This document shows positions 7,799 to 16,664 of a stretch of DNA of 38,445 nt, piece after piece. This DNA comes from CALFVT01 sp964513675 (GTDB lineage Bacteria; Pseudomonadota; Alphaproteobacteria; Caulobacterales; Maricaulaceae). Location of the stretch: the NCBI GenBank assembly GCA_964513675.1, contig CAZEOD010000022.1, positions 1 to 38,445 on the forward strand, read 5' to 3'. How positions within the stretch are numbered: position 1 is the stretch's first letter; each line of letters begins with the position of its first letter. The position numbers and the translations under genes are program-made. Under the pieces are notes generated by a model. That model ran no database searches. It was given only the letters and a program-made list of their open reading frames with translations, and was not told the DNA's origin.

Positions 7799-8955
7799 TA
7801 TACCCCCATCTCTAAAAACAACATGGCAAAGGCCGCATCAACTGTAATCACGGTAAAAATCGCCTGCACAACACTTGATGTTGTCCGGTTGCCCAAGGAA
7901 TCAACACTGCCAGAAACAGCTAAGCCCTGACGGCAGCCAATAACGGCGATAATAATGGCAAAAAACGGCGCTTTGATAAGGCCCACCCAAAAATGCTGAA
8001 TACCCACTGTATCTTGAAGCCGCGTCAAAAACAGGATCGGCGAAATATCTGTTGGCCCGAGCCATGCGACAATCATGCCGCCAAACACACCCGACATCAT
8101 GGCAAAAAAGGTCAAGATAGGCGCGGATATAAGGCAGGCTAAAGCCCTCGGCACAACCAAAGCTTCATAAGGGTCAACGCCGATGACTTTCATCGCGTCA
8201 ATTTCTTGTCGCATTTTCATCGCGCCAATCTGCGCGGTAAAGGCCGAATCAGATCGCCCTGCGAGTAAGATCGCTGTAATCAATCCGGCTAATTCCCGCA
8301 GCATTGCGAAGCCCACGAGTTCCACCATATAAATTTGGAACCCGATCACCGCGAGCAAGTTTGCGCCCATATAAGCAATCACAGCCCCAATAAAGAAACA
8401 TAGCAGCATCACAATCGGCAAGGCATTCAGGCCAATATCTTCTGTCATTGCGACGACAGATTTCCAGCGAATTTTATGCGGCTTTAAAAGAAGCTTAAAC
8501 AAAACGGCCATGAAGCGGCCAAAAAAGACGAGCGTATCATAGGCCTCAGCCCCAAAACGGGTAACGGATATACCGATACGGGAGAACATGTCATACCATG
8601 GCCGGACACGACGCGGCGGCCGCCCAAGCGCCGCCCGCTCTGCGGCTTCGATCAAGACCCTCTGGCCGTGATCGCCGCCTTTAAGACTCCATTGAAAACA
8701 TTTCCCTGTTTCGCAGCGAATAGCCCGCGCAAGAATATAAGCCCCAGCGGTATCTAGCGTCTCAATAGCACTGAGATCATATTCAACAACGTGGTAAGGC
8801 TTATCATCGACATAAGCTGAAAAGGCGGCATCAAGCTCGCCAATCTCAGATAGCCGCCATTGCCCCCACGCGGTAACGCGCAGCACATCATTTTCAGGCT
8901 CTATTGAAAAGCCTGCTCGCTGATTTGGCTTGTTATAAGTTTCTGGCCCGCGCAT
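7798..8955 (-). CDS. mlaE: MlaE-type permease with N-terminal STAS domain
   Basis: A 385-residue inner-membrane permease of the lipid ABC transporter. Residues about 15-105 form a STAS-like domain (pattern VEYDLSAIETLDTAGAY), followed by a basic linker and then about five to six membrane segments of the MlaE family. The cytoplasmic coupling region includes the conserved stretch MRQEIDAMKVIGVDPYEAL. In E. coli the STAS function is carried by the separate MlaB protein; here it is fused to the permease, a known alphaproteobacterial and actinobacterial variant. It is the first gene of a minus-strand operon and its start lies only 18 bases from the first possible start of the divergent epimerase gene. 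Confidence 0.88.
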   Translation of the reverse strand: MRGPETYNKPNQRAGFSIEPENDVLRVTAWGQWRLSEIGELDAAFSAYVDDKPYHVVEYDLSAIETLDTAGAYILARAIRCETGKCFQWSLKGGDHGQRVLIEAAERAALGRPPRRVRPWYDMFSRIGISVTRFGAEAYDTLVFFGRFMAVLFKLLLKPHKIRWKSVVAMTEDIGLNALPIVMLLCFFIGAVIAYMGANLLAVIGFQIYMVELVGFAMLRELAGLITAILLAGRSDSAFTAQIGAMKMRQEIDAMKVIGVDPYEALVVPRALACLISAPILTFFAMMSGVFGGMIVAWLGPTDISPILFLTRLQDTVGIQHFWVGLIKAPFFAIIIAVIGCRQGLAVSGSVDSLGNRTTSSVVQAIFTVITVDAAFAMLFLEMGV

Positions 8956-8973
8956 AATTGTCTATGTTGGGCT

Positions 8974-9987
8974 TTGCCCTTTGGAAGTAAAGCGAAAAAA
9001 CCTGTGAAATTATCAATCAAAATTGAATACTGGCCTATAAAAGGTCATTTCACGATTGCGCGCAGCCGATTAACTGATGTTTGTGTCCTTACAGTCACGC
9101 TCCAAGACGGGCCTTATATAGGGCGCGGTGAATGCCGCCCCTATCCCCGTTACGGCGAAACAGCCGATAGCGTCAAAGCTCAGATTGAGCATATTCGCAG
9201 TGATATTGAAGCCGGATTATCACGCGAATCTTTACTCACGTCCTTAGCGGCGGGCGCGGCAAGAAATGCCGTTGATTGCGCCTTATGGGATTTGGAGGCC
9301 AAGCGCCAAGATTGCACGATATGGGAGTTATGGGGGCAAACACGCCCTCTCCCCAAACCCACAGCTTTTACGCTGTCTTTGGATAGCCCTGATAAAATGG
9401 GCAAAGCGGCAGAGGACGCATCGGCGTTTCATATGTTAAAGTTAAAGGTCGATGCCGCGCGAATGAGCGCGCAAATTAAAGCTGTGACCAGTGCCCGCCC
9501 CGACTGCCGCCTGATTATTGACGCCAATGAGAGCCTATGTGCGGATGACGTTCAGCGGCTCATGCGTCATTCATCGCGCCGTCAAATCGCCTTAATCGAA
9601 CAACCCCTGCATAATGATATTGTAAATGAGACTGATTTTAGCGGTTTTGACGGCCCGCCCCTCTGCGCGGATGAATCGCTACACAGAATTGATGACCTGC
9701 CTCGCCTCAAAGCTCTGGGATATAAAGCGGTTAACATTAAACTAGATAAATGCGGCGGCGTCACGGCGGCGCGCCGTTTAATCAAAGCCGCCAAGGATCA
9801 AGGTTTCTTATTAATGGGCGGCTGTATGCTCAGCACATCACTGGCTGTTGCGCCCATGGCGGCCTTAATGAATGATTTTGATATTATAGATCTTGACGGC
9901 GGCGCCTTACTACAACTTGACCGCGTGAATGGGCTTGATTATACGTCGGGCCATGTCGCCCCGCCAAGGCCGGAGCTATGGGGATAA
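8974..9987 (+). CDS. L-Ala-D/L-Glu (dipeptide) epimerase
   Basis: A 337-residue enolase-superfamily enzyme of the muconate-lactonizing subgroup, best assigned as dipeptide epimerase acting on L-Ala-D-Glu released from murein. The catalytic Lys pair is visible as the KLKVD motif and VNIKLDKCGG; the metal ligands lie in IIDANES, LIEQPL and CADESLH. The C-terminal DLD motif (D306, D308 from the TTG start) matches the motif that binds the dipeptide amino group in this family. The start is uncertain: TTG at 8974 or GTG at 9004, neither with a strong Shine-Dalgarno sequence. It diverges from mlaE and converges on the lipoprotein gene. Exact dipeptide specificity cannot be read from sequence alone. 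Confidence 0.85.
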   Translation: MPFGSKAKKPVKLSIKIEYWPIKGHFTIARSRLTDVCVLTVTLQDGPYIGRGECRPYPRYGETADSVKAQIEHIRSDIEAGLSRESLLTSLAAGAARNAVDCALWDLEAKRQDCTIWELWGQTRPLPKPTAFTLSLDSPDKMGKAAEDASAFHMLKLKVDAARMSAQIKAVTSARPDCRLIIDANESLCADDVQRLMRHSSRRQIALIEQPLHNDIVNETDFSGFDGPPLCADESLHRIDDLPRLKALGYKAVNIKLDKCGGVTAARRLIKAAKDQGFLLMGGCMLSTSLAVAPMAALMNDFDIIDLDGGALLQLDRVNGLDYTSGHVAPPRPELWG

Positions 9988-10002
9988 AGGTCAGATTATA
10001 AA

Positions 10003-10629
10003 TTAAGACGCGGTTTGAGATGCAATCGCAATACGGCGGGCACGAACAAAATCACCAAATTCATCTGTCACGCCGCGAAGCTTGTTAACATCGCCTTGAA
10101 GACCAAGGATTTCTGATTTGACGCTGTGATTTTCAGCCAATTTATTTTGAACGAAGCCATCGGTGACTTTTTCGCTAACACGTAAGGCTTTTTGAAGCTG
10201 CTTAAGCTCATCTAAAAGGCTCGCCTCACCTGAAGCAATTTCAAGATAGACCTCTGCCGCTTTGGTCGTTTGCTCAATATGGTAACGCGCGGTTTGAACA
10301 TCATCCAATAAGGCCGTTGTCGTGCTCGCTTCAATAACAGAGGCCGCGCCGTTATCAAGATCTGGCGTCTGTAATCCGTTAAGGAGAATATTCGCCGCAG
10401 ACTGAACGCGCTTGCGTGATGCGTCTTCATATAATCCGCGATTAACAAACACATTATAAAGGCGCATGACGCTGCGCGTAATAATATTACCTTGTTGAGC
10501 CGTCTGGACAACACTCACGCTATCCGGTGACGTTCCATAATCTGAAACATTAACAGTGGCGCAAGCCGACAAAGATATGATCGCGCAGGCCGACAAAGCC
10601 AATAAGCGCGGGGGCGTAAAATTCGGCAT
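10003..10629 (-). CDS. Putative lipoprotein of unknown function
   Basis: A 208-residue predicted lipoprotein that I do not recognise. The signal peptide ends with LSAC (Cys about residue 23), followed by Ala-Thr-Val, so outer-membrane sorting is plausible. The mature chain is almost entirely helical, with alternating charged and hydrophobic residues and a likely coiled-coil stretch in the second half. No enzyme motif is visible. The ATG at 10629 has AAGGGA five bases upstream, a good ribosome site. It lies between the epimerase (convergent) and the sodium symporter (same strand, upstream) and probably has its own promoter in the 161-base spacer. Confidence 0.72.
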   Translation of the reverse strand: MPNFTPPRLLALSACAIISLSACATVNVSDYGTSPDSVSVVQTAQQGNIITRSVMRLYNVFVNRGLYEDASRKRVQSAANILLNGLQTPDLDNGAASVIEASTTTALLDDVQTARYHIEQTTKAAEVYLEIASGEASLLDELKQLQKALRVSEKVTDGFVQNKLAENHSVKSEILGLQGDVNKLRGVTDEFGDFVRARRIAIASQTAS

Positions 10630-10775
10630 TAAATTCCCTTAAGTTAAGGCCGTTTATGAATAACCCTTTTACAACAATATGCTGAACGAAGTCTGAACTT
10701 CAAGATTATGACTATTTTGATAGATAGCTCAGCGAGAATCGCAAGGCTTTATTGCGTCTATTAAGAAGGTTTCAT

Positions 10776-10790
10776 AAAGGCCTGTGGCCT
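10776..10790 (-). terminator. Weak terminator-like hairpin after the SNF symporter
   Basis: Directly after the TAG stop of the symporter gene the minus strand reads AGGCC-ACA-GGCCT followed by TTAT. The stem is a perfect five base pairs with a three-base loop, but the T tract is short, so termination strength is doubtful. Confidence 0.35.
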
Positions 10791-12146
10791 CTATGCACCA
10801 CCGACGAAATAACGGTTATAAATGCCGATGATAAGAACAATACCAATAAAGAGCGGCGCAAAATATCTCACGAAAAACAAGAGGATACGTCCGAGGCCTT
10901 CACCTTCGCCCGCGAACTCTTCGTTAATGATCGACTTTTTCAAACGAAAGCCCGTGAATAAGACAACAAGAAGCGCCGATAATGGCAGCATAATTGGGCC
11001 GGTTAAACCGCCGTCAATGAAATCAAAGAACTCAGAGCTAAAGACACAGATAGAGCCAATAAAGAGCATAACACCGCCCATAGCCATGGCCGCAAACTGT
11101 TTTGACTTATTAAACGCCTCAGCGAACCATGCAGCTATGGGTTCAAGAAGCGAGATTGATGAGGTCACCGCCGCGAAAATCGCCAAGAAGAAGAAGGCGG
11201 CACCAATCAAATTACCCGCAGGCGCAGTGGACATAGCCGTTGGAATGGTTTGAAAGAAAATTCCCGCCCCTGCACTAAAGTCGAGATTATTGGCAAATAC
11301 GATCGGAAAAATCGCCATGCCCGCAATCAACGCCACGCAGGTATCAACCGCCCCAACAGTTAGCGCTGCTTTTGGAATACTCACATTTTGCGGCAAATAA
11401 GAACCATATGTAATCATAATGGCACTGCCGATACCAATAGAGAAACAGGCTTGACCTAAAGCCGCAGCCGCAACCTCGCCATTGATCTTAGAAAAATCAG
11501 GCGTGAATAAGAACTTAACCGCCTCAACTGTACCGCCAGACGCGGCGCCTGTGACCATTGAGTAAATGGATAAGCAAATTAAAAGCACAAAAAACACTGG
11601 CATCAGCAATTTTGAAGCCGCCTCAATACCCGCATTAACACCGCGCGAGACGAGCCAGATGGTCAGAGCGCCAAAAGCAATAAACCACGGAAAGACGGCC
11701 GCAGGCGAGCCTGCAAGCGTTCCGAACTGCCCCGCAATTTGATCCGGCGTTTGGCCATTAAAAGCTCCGGTTAAAAATTTTGGAATATAAGCCATAACCC
11801 AAGCCGCTACGACACAGTAAAAACTGACCACCAGCAAAGACGCAATCATGCCAATCCACGCTGATGAGCTCCATAGGCGGCTAACACCGCTGCGGTCCGC
11901 CAAATCATCAACGCTTTTCACGGCGCTGTTTGCCTGACCCGCGCGGCCCATCAAATATTCTGACATCAACACTGGAATACCGACAAAAAAAACAGCCGCC
12001 AGATAAATGAGGATAAACGCCCCGCCCCCATTGGAGCCAGCCTCAGCAGAGAACCGCCATAAATTACCGAGTCCGACGGATGATCCCACTGCGGCCATAA
12101 TGAACGCAAATTTTGAGGACCACTGAGTTGTGCCTACTGCTGCCAT
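10791..12146 (-). CDS. Sodium-dependent transporter, SNF (neurotransmitter:sodium symporter) family
   Basis: A 451-residue inner-membrane symporter with about eleven to twelve hydrophobic segments. The TM1 hallmark AAVGSSVGLGNLWRF contains the unwound Gly region and the Asn of the sodium and substrate sites known from LeuT, followed by NGGGAF. Bacterial relatives import amino acids with sodium; the substrate here is not predictable. The ATG at 12146 has AGGGAG six bases upstream. The gene stands alone between the rod-shape operon's last gene and the 208-residue lipoprotein gene. Confidence 0.9.
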   Translation of the reverse strand: MAAVGTTQWSSKFAFIMAAVGSSVGLGNLWRFSAEAGSNGGGAFILIYLAAVFFVGIPVLMSEYLMGRAGQANSAVKSVDDLADRSGVSRLWSSSAWIGMIASLLVVSFYCVVAAWVMAYIPKFLTGAFNGQTPDQIAGQFGTLAGSPAAVFPWFIAFGALTIWLVSRGVNAGIEAASKLLMPVFFVLLICLSIYSMVTGAASGGTVEAVKFLFTPDFSKINGEVAAAALGQACFSIGIGSAIMITYGSYLPQNVSIPKAALTVGAVDTCVALIAGMAIFPIVFANNLDFSAGAGIFFQTIPTAMSTAPAGNLIGAAFFFLAIFAAVTSSISLLEPIAAWFAEAFNKSKQFAAMAMGGVMLFIGSICVFSSEFFDFIDGGLTGPIMLPLSALLVVLFTGFRLKKSIINEEFAGEGEGLGRILLFFVRYFAPLFIGIVLIIGIYNRYFVGGA

Positions 12147-12244
12147 GCTTGTCTCCCTAACATCCCATGCCTTTTATATTTATAAATTCAACCTGCCCAA
12201 AATCTTTGTAAGGTCAAGTTTTGATTAAGTTTTTCTGCAAAAAA

Positions 12245-13372
12245 TCACAACCCAAAACCGCGCCCGCTTCGCGGCAAGTCAACATCGCGGTGAACATAGG
12301 CGGACAAGATCAATCCAAAGCCAAACATGACCGCTAACATTACTGTCCCGCCGTAGGAAATAAGCGGCAGCGGCACCCCGACAACCGGCGCGATTCCCAT
12401 GACCATGGCCATATTGATAAAAACATAAAGCGCGAAGGTCATGGTCAGCCCCATGACAAGAAGGCGCGTGAAAAAATGTTTACACTGCACCGATATCCAA
12501 AAACATAAGCCAATAACGCCGGCATAAAGCGCCATAGTCGCCAGCCCGCCAATCAGGCCAAATTCTTCGCCAATAACCGTGAAAATAAAATCCGTCCGGT
12601 TTTCAGGTACATAGGCGAGCTGCCTTTGCGTTCCGTTCATAAAGCCCTTTCCCGTCACGCCGCCGCTCCCCAAGGCAATTTTTGATTGGGTGATATGATA
12701 GCTCGCCCCCGTGGGATCTCGCTCCGGGTTTAACATCGTCAGGATTCGCGATTGCTGATAGGGTTTTAGGCCGAATTTAAAAAATACGGGAATAGCAATC
12801 ATCGCCGTTACAATGCCGCCGGCGATAATCCGCCAATTTACGCCCGCTAAAAAGATAATGCCAACCCCTGTCGCTGTGAGCAAAAGCGTCGTACCAAGAT
12901 CAGGTTGGCGCAGTACAAATTGCGCCGGTATCGCAACCATAAATAAGGCCACTAATAGGCCCGTTATATGTGAAATCCGCCAATTTGGAATATCGTGATA
13001 AAACCGCGCCAAGGCCATAACGAGGCCGAGCTTCATAAGTTCAGACGGCTGTAAACGTATCGGGCCTAAATCTATCCAGCGCTCAGAGCCATTAATTGTC
13101 ACCCCAAATAGATCAACGCCGATCAGGAGCATAAGCGATACCCCGTAAATCGGATAGGCCAGCGCATACCAGATACGAATATCAATTAAAGCCACAGTAA
13201 TCATGAGGCCGCCAGCAATCATCAAGCGTAGAAAATGCTGCTGCGCGCCGGCTGACCACACGCCGCCCGTGGCCGCATAAATCATCACAACGCCAACAAG
13301 GCCTATAATACCCACCATGACGGGCAAGAGCCAATTGACATCATAAAGTTTTGAAATGACGGCTTTTATCAT
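12245..13372 (-). CDS. rodA: Peptidoglycan glycosyltransferase RodA
   Basis: A 375-residue SEDS-family membrane protein that polymerises lipid II glycan strands during side-wall elongation, in partnership with PBP2. Ten hydrophobic segments are visible. Typical motifs are GSERWIDLGPIRLQPSEL, RQPDLGTTLL with the conserved SEDS Asp, and PLPLISYGGT near the C-terminus. Its ATG overlaps the mrdA TGA (ATGA), and it is the last gene of the mreBCD-mrdA-rodA operon. About 100 T-rich bases without a clear hairpin separate it from the symporter gene. Confidence 0.94.
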   Translation of the reverse strand: MIKAVISKLYDVNWLLPVMVGIIGLVGVVMIYAATGGVWSAGAQQHFLRLMIAGGLMITVALIDIRIWYALAYPIYGVSLMLLIGVDLFGVTINGSERWIDLGPIRLQPSELMKLGLVMALARFYHDIPNWRISHITGLLVALFMVAIPAQFVLRQPDLGTTLLLTATGVGIIFLAGVNWRIIAGGIVTAMIAIPVFFKFGLKPYQQSRILTMLNPERDPTGASYHITQSKIALGSGGVTGKGFMNGTQRQLAYVPENRTDFIFTVIGEEFGLIGGLATMALYAGVIGLCFWISVQCKHFFTRLLVMGLTMTFALYVFINMAMVMGIAPVVGVPLPLISYGGTVMLAVMFGFGLILSAYVHRDVDLPRSGRGFGL

Positions 13373-15216
13373 CCCTCTGCCTCATCAAAAGGAATAAGCC
13401 CGTCTTTTTGCAAAGCATAACGCAGCAAGCCGCGCGCGATACGCGGCGCTTTCACCGCCCCCGACCCGCCATGTTCGACAATAACGCCAACACTATAGCG
13501 CGGCGCATCAAACGGCGCATAGCCAACAAATATCGAGTGATCTCTTAACTTCCACGGCAGCTCACGATTATTTCTAATTCGCGTCGCCCGTTCCGCCGCG
13601 GAAATCCCGCGGACTTGCCCCGTGCCGGTCTTGCCTGCCATTTCAAGCCCCTGAAGGCCCAATGAAAACCGCTGATAAGCCGTCCCGCCGACCTCCTCGG
13701 TGACAGCGCGCATAGCGCTGCGGATAAAGTCGATATTCTCAGGCTTAAATCCAAGCGGCGCAAATTCGGGCACATCATCGTTAATAATCAGATAGGGCGA
13801 GACCGCTTTCTCCCCATTTGCCAGCCGCGCCGTCATAGTCGCGAGTTGCAGCGGCGTGACTAAAACAAAACCCTGCCCAATAGAGGCATTTAGACTATCG
13901 CCCGTTCGCCACGGCTCTCCAATCTGTTGGCGTTTCCACGCATCATTAGGAATAAGTCCGCTAGTCTGCCCCGCAATCCCAAGGTCAAACCTCTGGCCTA
14001 AGCCTAAGCGCTCCGCCGTTTCTTTCACGCGGTCAATGCCCAGTTTTTGGATGATGTCATAAAAGTAAATATCGCAGGATTCCTTTAAGGCCCTGTGCAT
14101 ATCTATCAGCCCATGCCCGCCGCCGCGCCGTTTCCAGCAATTAAACACCCGATTACCCAAGGGATAACGGCTATTACAAAACACTTGTGCATCTGGGTCG
14201 ATTAAGCCGCTTTCCAGCGCCGCGAGCATGACCGTCATTTTAAACGTCGATGCGGGCGGGTAGCCCCCGCCAATGACTTTATTAAATTGCGGACGTTTCT
14301 CGTCACCATTCATACTATCCATATCAGATTGCGTTAGGCCAGAAACAAACAAATTATTATCAAAGCCGGGCATAGATATCAGCGTATGAACTTCGCCGGT
14401 TTGGACATCCATCACCGCCGCGCCGCCGCTCTCCTCGCCGAATAATTCAGCCGCCTTACTCTGCATAGCTTTGTCGATCGTTAACCAGACATCTTTTCCA
14501 GAAGCCGCGCGGGTCTCAGGGTCAGGAAATTCGCGCACAATACGGCCACGCGCATTGACTTCGACTTTCAGCTCTCCAGATCGGCCGCGAAGCGTTTTAT
14601 CGGAAGACGCCTCCACCCCCGTTTTGCCGATATAAAAAGTGGGCTGGAGCAGCATAGGGTCATCATCATCTTCAATATCGCTCGGCCCTGCCCGCCCCAC
14701 AAACCCTAAAATATGTGAAAACTCAAGCCCGCTCGGGTAATGCCGCCGCTCCCCGACATCCGGCACAACACCCGGTAAATCGGGTAATTTCAAATTAACC
14801 CGCGTAAATTCTTCCCATGACAAAAACCCATCAACGACAATGGGTACAAACCGCGCATGACGTTGGCTATCGGCAATGATGCGTTTCTTTTGCGCATCAG
14901 ATAGATCAACAACCTCGCCAATCGTATCCAGAGTTTCTCCCAAATCATCGACTTGCTCGGGAACGATCAAAACGCGGTAGTTTTGTTTGTTAATCGCGAT
15001 ATTCTCCCCAAAGCGGTCGCGAATAACCCCGCGTGATGGGAGTGTGATTTTATAATTAAAGCGGTTGTTTTCAGACAAGACTTGATAATCTTGCGACCGC
15101 GTGACTTGCAAATAATACAGGCGTGTCGCCAAGACGCTAAATACGGCGCCCCCGCCGACACTAATCATGGCCGTGCGGCGCGTCAGCATCGCTTTATGAT
15201 CGTCGATATCACTCAT
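13369..15216 (-). CDS. mrdA: Penicillin-binding protein 2 (elongation transpeptidase)
   Basis: A 615-residue class B penicillin-binding protein. It has one N-terminal membrane anchor (about residues 13-31), a pedestal region with the RGVIRDRFGENIA motif, and a C-terminal transpeptidase domain. The active-site motifs are visible: STFK (Ser323, Lys326), SLN (Ser441, Asn443) and KTGTG (Lys529). It crosslinks peptidoglycan in the periplasm together with RodA. The ATG overlaps the mreD TGA, and its own stop overlaps the rodA start, so it is coupled on both sides. Length fits the family. Confidence 0.95.
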   Translation of the reverse strand: MSDIDDHKAMLTRRTAMISVGGGAVFSVLATRLYYLQVTRSQDYQVLSENNRFNYKITLPSRGVIRDRFGENIAINKQNYRVLIVPEQVDDLGETLDTIGEVVDLSDAQKKRIIADSQRHARFVPIVVDGFLSWEEFTRVNLKLPDLPGVVPDVGERRHYPSGLEFSHILGFVGRAGPSDIEDDDDPMLLQPTFYIGKTGVEASSDKTLRGRSGELKVEVNARGRIVREFPDPETRAASGKDVWLTIDKAMQSKAAELFGEESGGAAVMDVQTGEVHTLISMPGFDNNLFVSGLTQSDMDSMNGDEKRPQFNKVIGGGYPPASTFKMTVMLAALESGLIDPDAQVFCNSRYPLGNRVFNCWKRRGGGHGLIDMHRALKESCDIYFYDIIQKLGIDRVKETAERLGLGQRFDLGIAGQTSGLIPNDAWKRQQIGEPWRTGDSLNASIGQGFVLVTPLQLATMTARLANGEKAVSPYLIINDDVPEFAPLGFKPENIDFIRSAMRAVTEEVGGTAYQRFSLGLQGLEMAGKTGTGQVRGISAAERATRIRNNRELPWKLRDHSIFVGYAPFDAPRYSVGVIVEHGGSGAVKAPRIARGLLRYALQKDGLIPFDEAEG

Positions 15217-15749
15217 GACTGATAATTAGGATCATCAGGATCGACGAGCCACCTTCGAACAAAAACGCGCAGACCAAATATGAGCGGGAAAAAAGCAATC
15301 GCTGCAATGATTTGCTCTGTTAGGGCTTTCCAGCCAAACCCCGCATCTAAGGATCGGCCGAGACAATAAAACACAACACAAAGCAGCAGGGTAATCATCA
15401 GAGAAAATTCAAACCAGCTTTTAAATAAAGTGAGCTGAAACTCTCTCTCGGTGGGTTTGGACAGCCAAAACAAAATAAGAAACATCAGGCTTGATATGCC
15501 GAGAAACCGTCCGAGGAGTAAATCTGCAAACATCCCTATAACAACGATTAAGACGGGCGTTAAAGAAGGGTGCGACCACCGCGGCCATAAAAAAATCGCC
15601 GCTAAAGGCAGCCAAGCTAAAGACACGACAGAGCCAAATGCGTTTGCATTTAAACCCGATATAAAGACGATAAAAACAGTAAATATTGCCCCCTGCACGG
15701 CGAGCTTTATAGCATCGGGATGCGAATATAAGAGAAAGTTTGTTTTCAC
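15213..15749 (-). CDS. mreD: Rod shape-determining protein MreD
   Basis: A 178-residue inner-membrane protein with about five hydrophobic segments, in the place and size expected for MreD of the elongasome. The segment MFADLLLGRFLGISSL fits the conserved Asp-Leu-Leu-Gly-Xaa-Xaa-Leu-Gly pattern of the family. It starts with GTG at 15749, which overlaps the mreC stop in a GTGA junction. MreD sequences diverge strongly, so the operon position carries much of the assignment. Confidence 0.88.
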   Translation of the reverse strand: MKTNFLLYSHPDAIKLAVQGAIFTVFIVFISGLNANAFGSVVSLAWLPLAAIFLWPRWSHPSLTPVLIVVIGMFADLLLGRFLGISSLMFLILFWLSKPTEREFQLTLFKSWFEFSLMITLLLCVVFYCLGRSLDAGFGWKALTEQIIAAIAFFPLIFGLRVFVRRWLVDPDDPNYQS

Positions 15750-16657
15750 GGCTCTGCCTCACCGGCGTCCCCTTCGGCCAAAGCTTCATCTTGCACTAAA
15801 ACTTTTGCGGGGGCTTGTTCGGGTGTTGGCACCGCTTCAAACGGATAGACCCAAGCCCAATTATAGGCTGTATTGGCCTCTAAAATAACCCGCACCGCTG
15901 CCGCGCCGCGGCTGACACGGCCAATGGGCAAGCCTTGAGGAAGCACCCCATCATCACCCGATGTGACAATTAAATCATCATTGACCCAATCTGATAGCCT
16001 GTCGAAAAAAGCAATTTCAGGCGGCTCATCATTTTTACCAATCAAAATCGCGCGCGCGCCTGTTGCTTGCGACATAATACTCACCCGGCTATTTAAATCT
16101 TGCAGCAATAAAACCCGCGATGACCGCTCACCGACGCGGATAACATGGCCAATCATGCCGGCTTCATTCATCACGGGATAACCTGTCTTTATACCGGCTT
16201 TGCGGCCCGCATTAATCAAAACAGAATAAACAAAAGGCCCCCGCGTTTCTGATATAACCCGCACTGCAATGCGTGTGCCGGGAATATCAAGGCCGTCTTC
16301 AATATTAAGCACGGATTCGAGTTGGTTGACCTTTGACTGCAAGGCTCTCAGGCGAAATTTATATTGCCGCAGCTGAACATTTTCACGCCGCAGCCCTTGG
16401 TTTTGCGCATGGGCTGACCGTAAATTACTAAAATTATCACGTGTTTTTTGAAGCCCGCGAAACGGCGCGCTGACAACAGCCATAAGGCGTCCAGCGGTTG
16501 ACTCAACACCATTGCGAAGCGGCGCAAACCGCTCGTCGGATGTTCGGCTGATAAAGACAAGCCCAATCGAGACAAAAATGAAACTAAGAATAATGACACG
16601 CGAGAGCAATTTGCGCCGCGCTAAACGTTCCGTTCGTCTATGATTAGCCCTCGCCAT
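15746..16657 (-). CDS. mreC: Rod shape-determining protein MreC
   Basis: A 303-residue protein with a basic N-terminal tail, one membrane segment (about residues 18-36), a coiled coil (about 68-112) and a periplasmic beta-rich MreC domain (about 120-275) with a conserved GMIGHVIRVG stretch. It links cytoplasmic MreB to the periplasmic synthases PBP2 and RodA. The last 25 residues are an acidic Ala/Glu/Pro-rich tail. It follows mreB by seven bases and overlaps mreD by four. Confidence 0.92.
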   Translation of the reverse strand: MARANHRRTERLARRKLLSRVIILSFIFVSIGLVFISRTSDERFAPLRNGVESTAGRLMAVVSAPFRGLQKTRDNFSNLRSAHAQNQGLRRENVQLRQYKFRLRALQSKVNQLESVLNIEDGLDIPGTRIAVRVISETRGPFVYSVLINAGRKAGIKTGYPVMNEAGMIGHVIRVGERSSRVLLLQDLNSRVSIMSQATGARAILIGKNDEPPEIAFFDRLSDWVNDDLIVTSGDDGVLPQGLPIGRVSRGAAAVRVILEANTAYNWAWVYPFEAVPTPEQAPAKVLVQDEALAEGDAGEAEP

Positions 16658-16664
16658 GCATCAC

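Noticed and set aside
10822..11253. 143-residue plus-strand ORF opposite the SNF symporter
   Set aside because: Antisense of a clear membrane-protein gene; low-complexity Lys/Ser/Pro composition typical of shadow frames.
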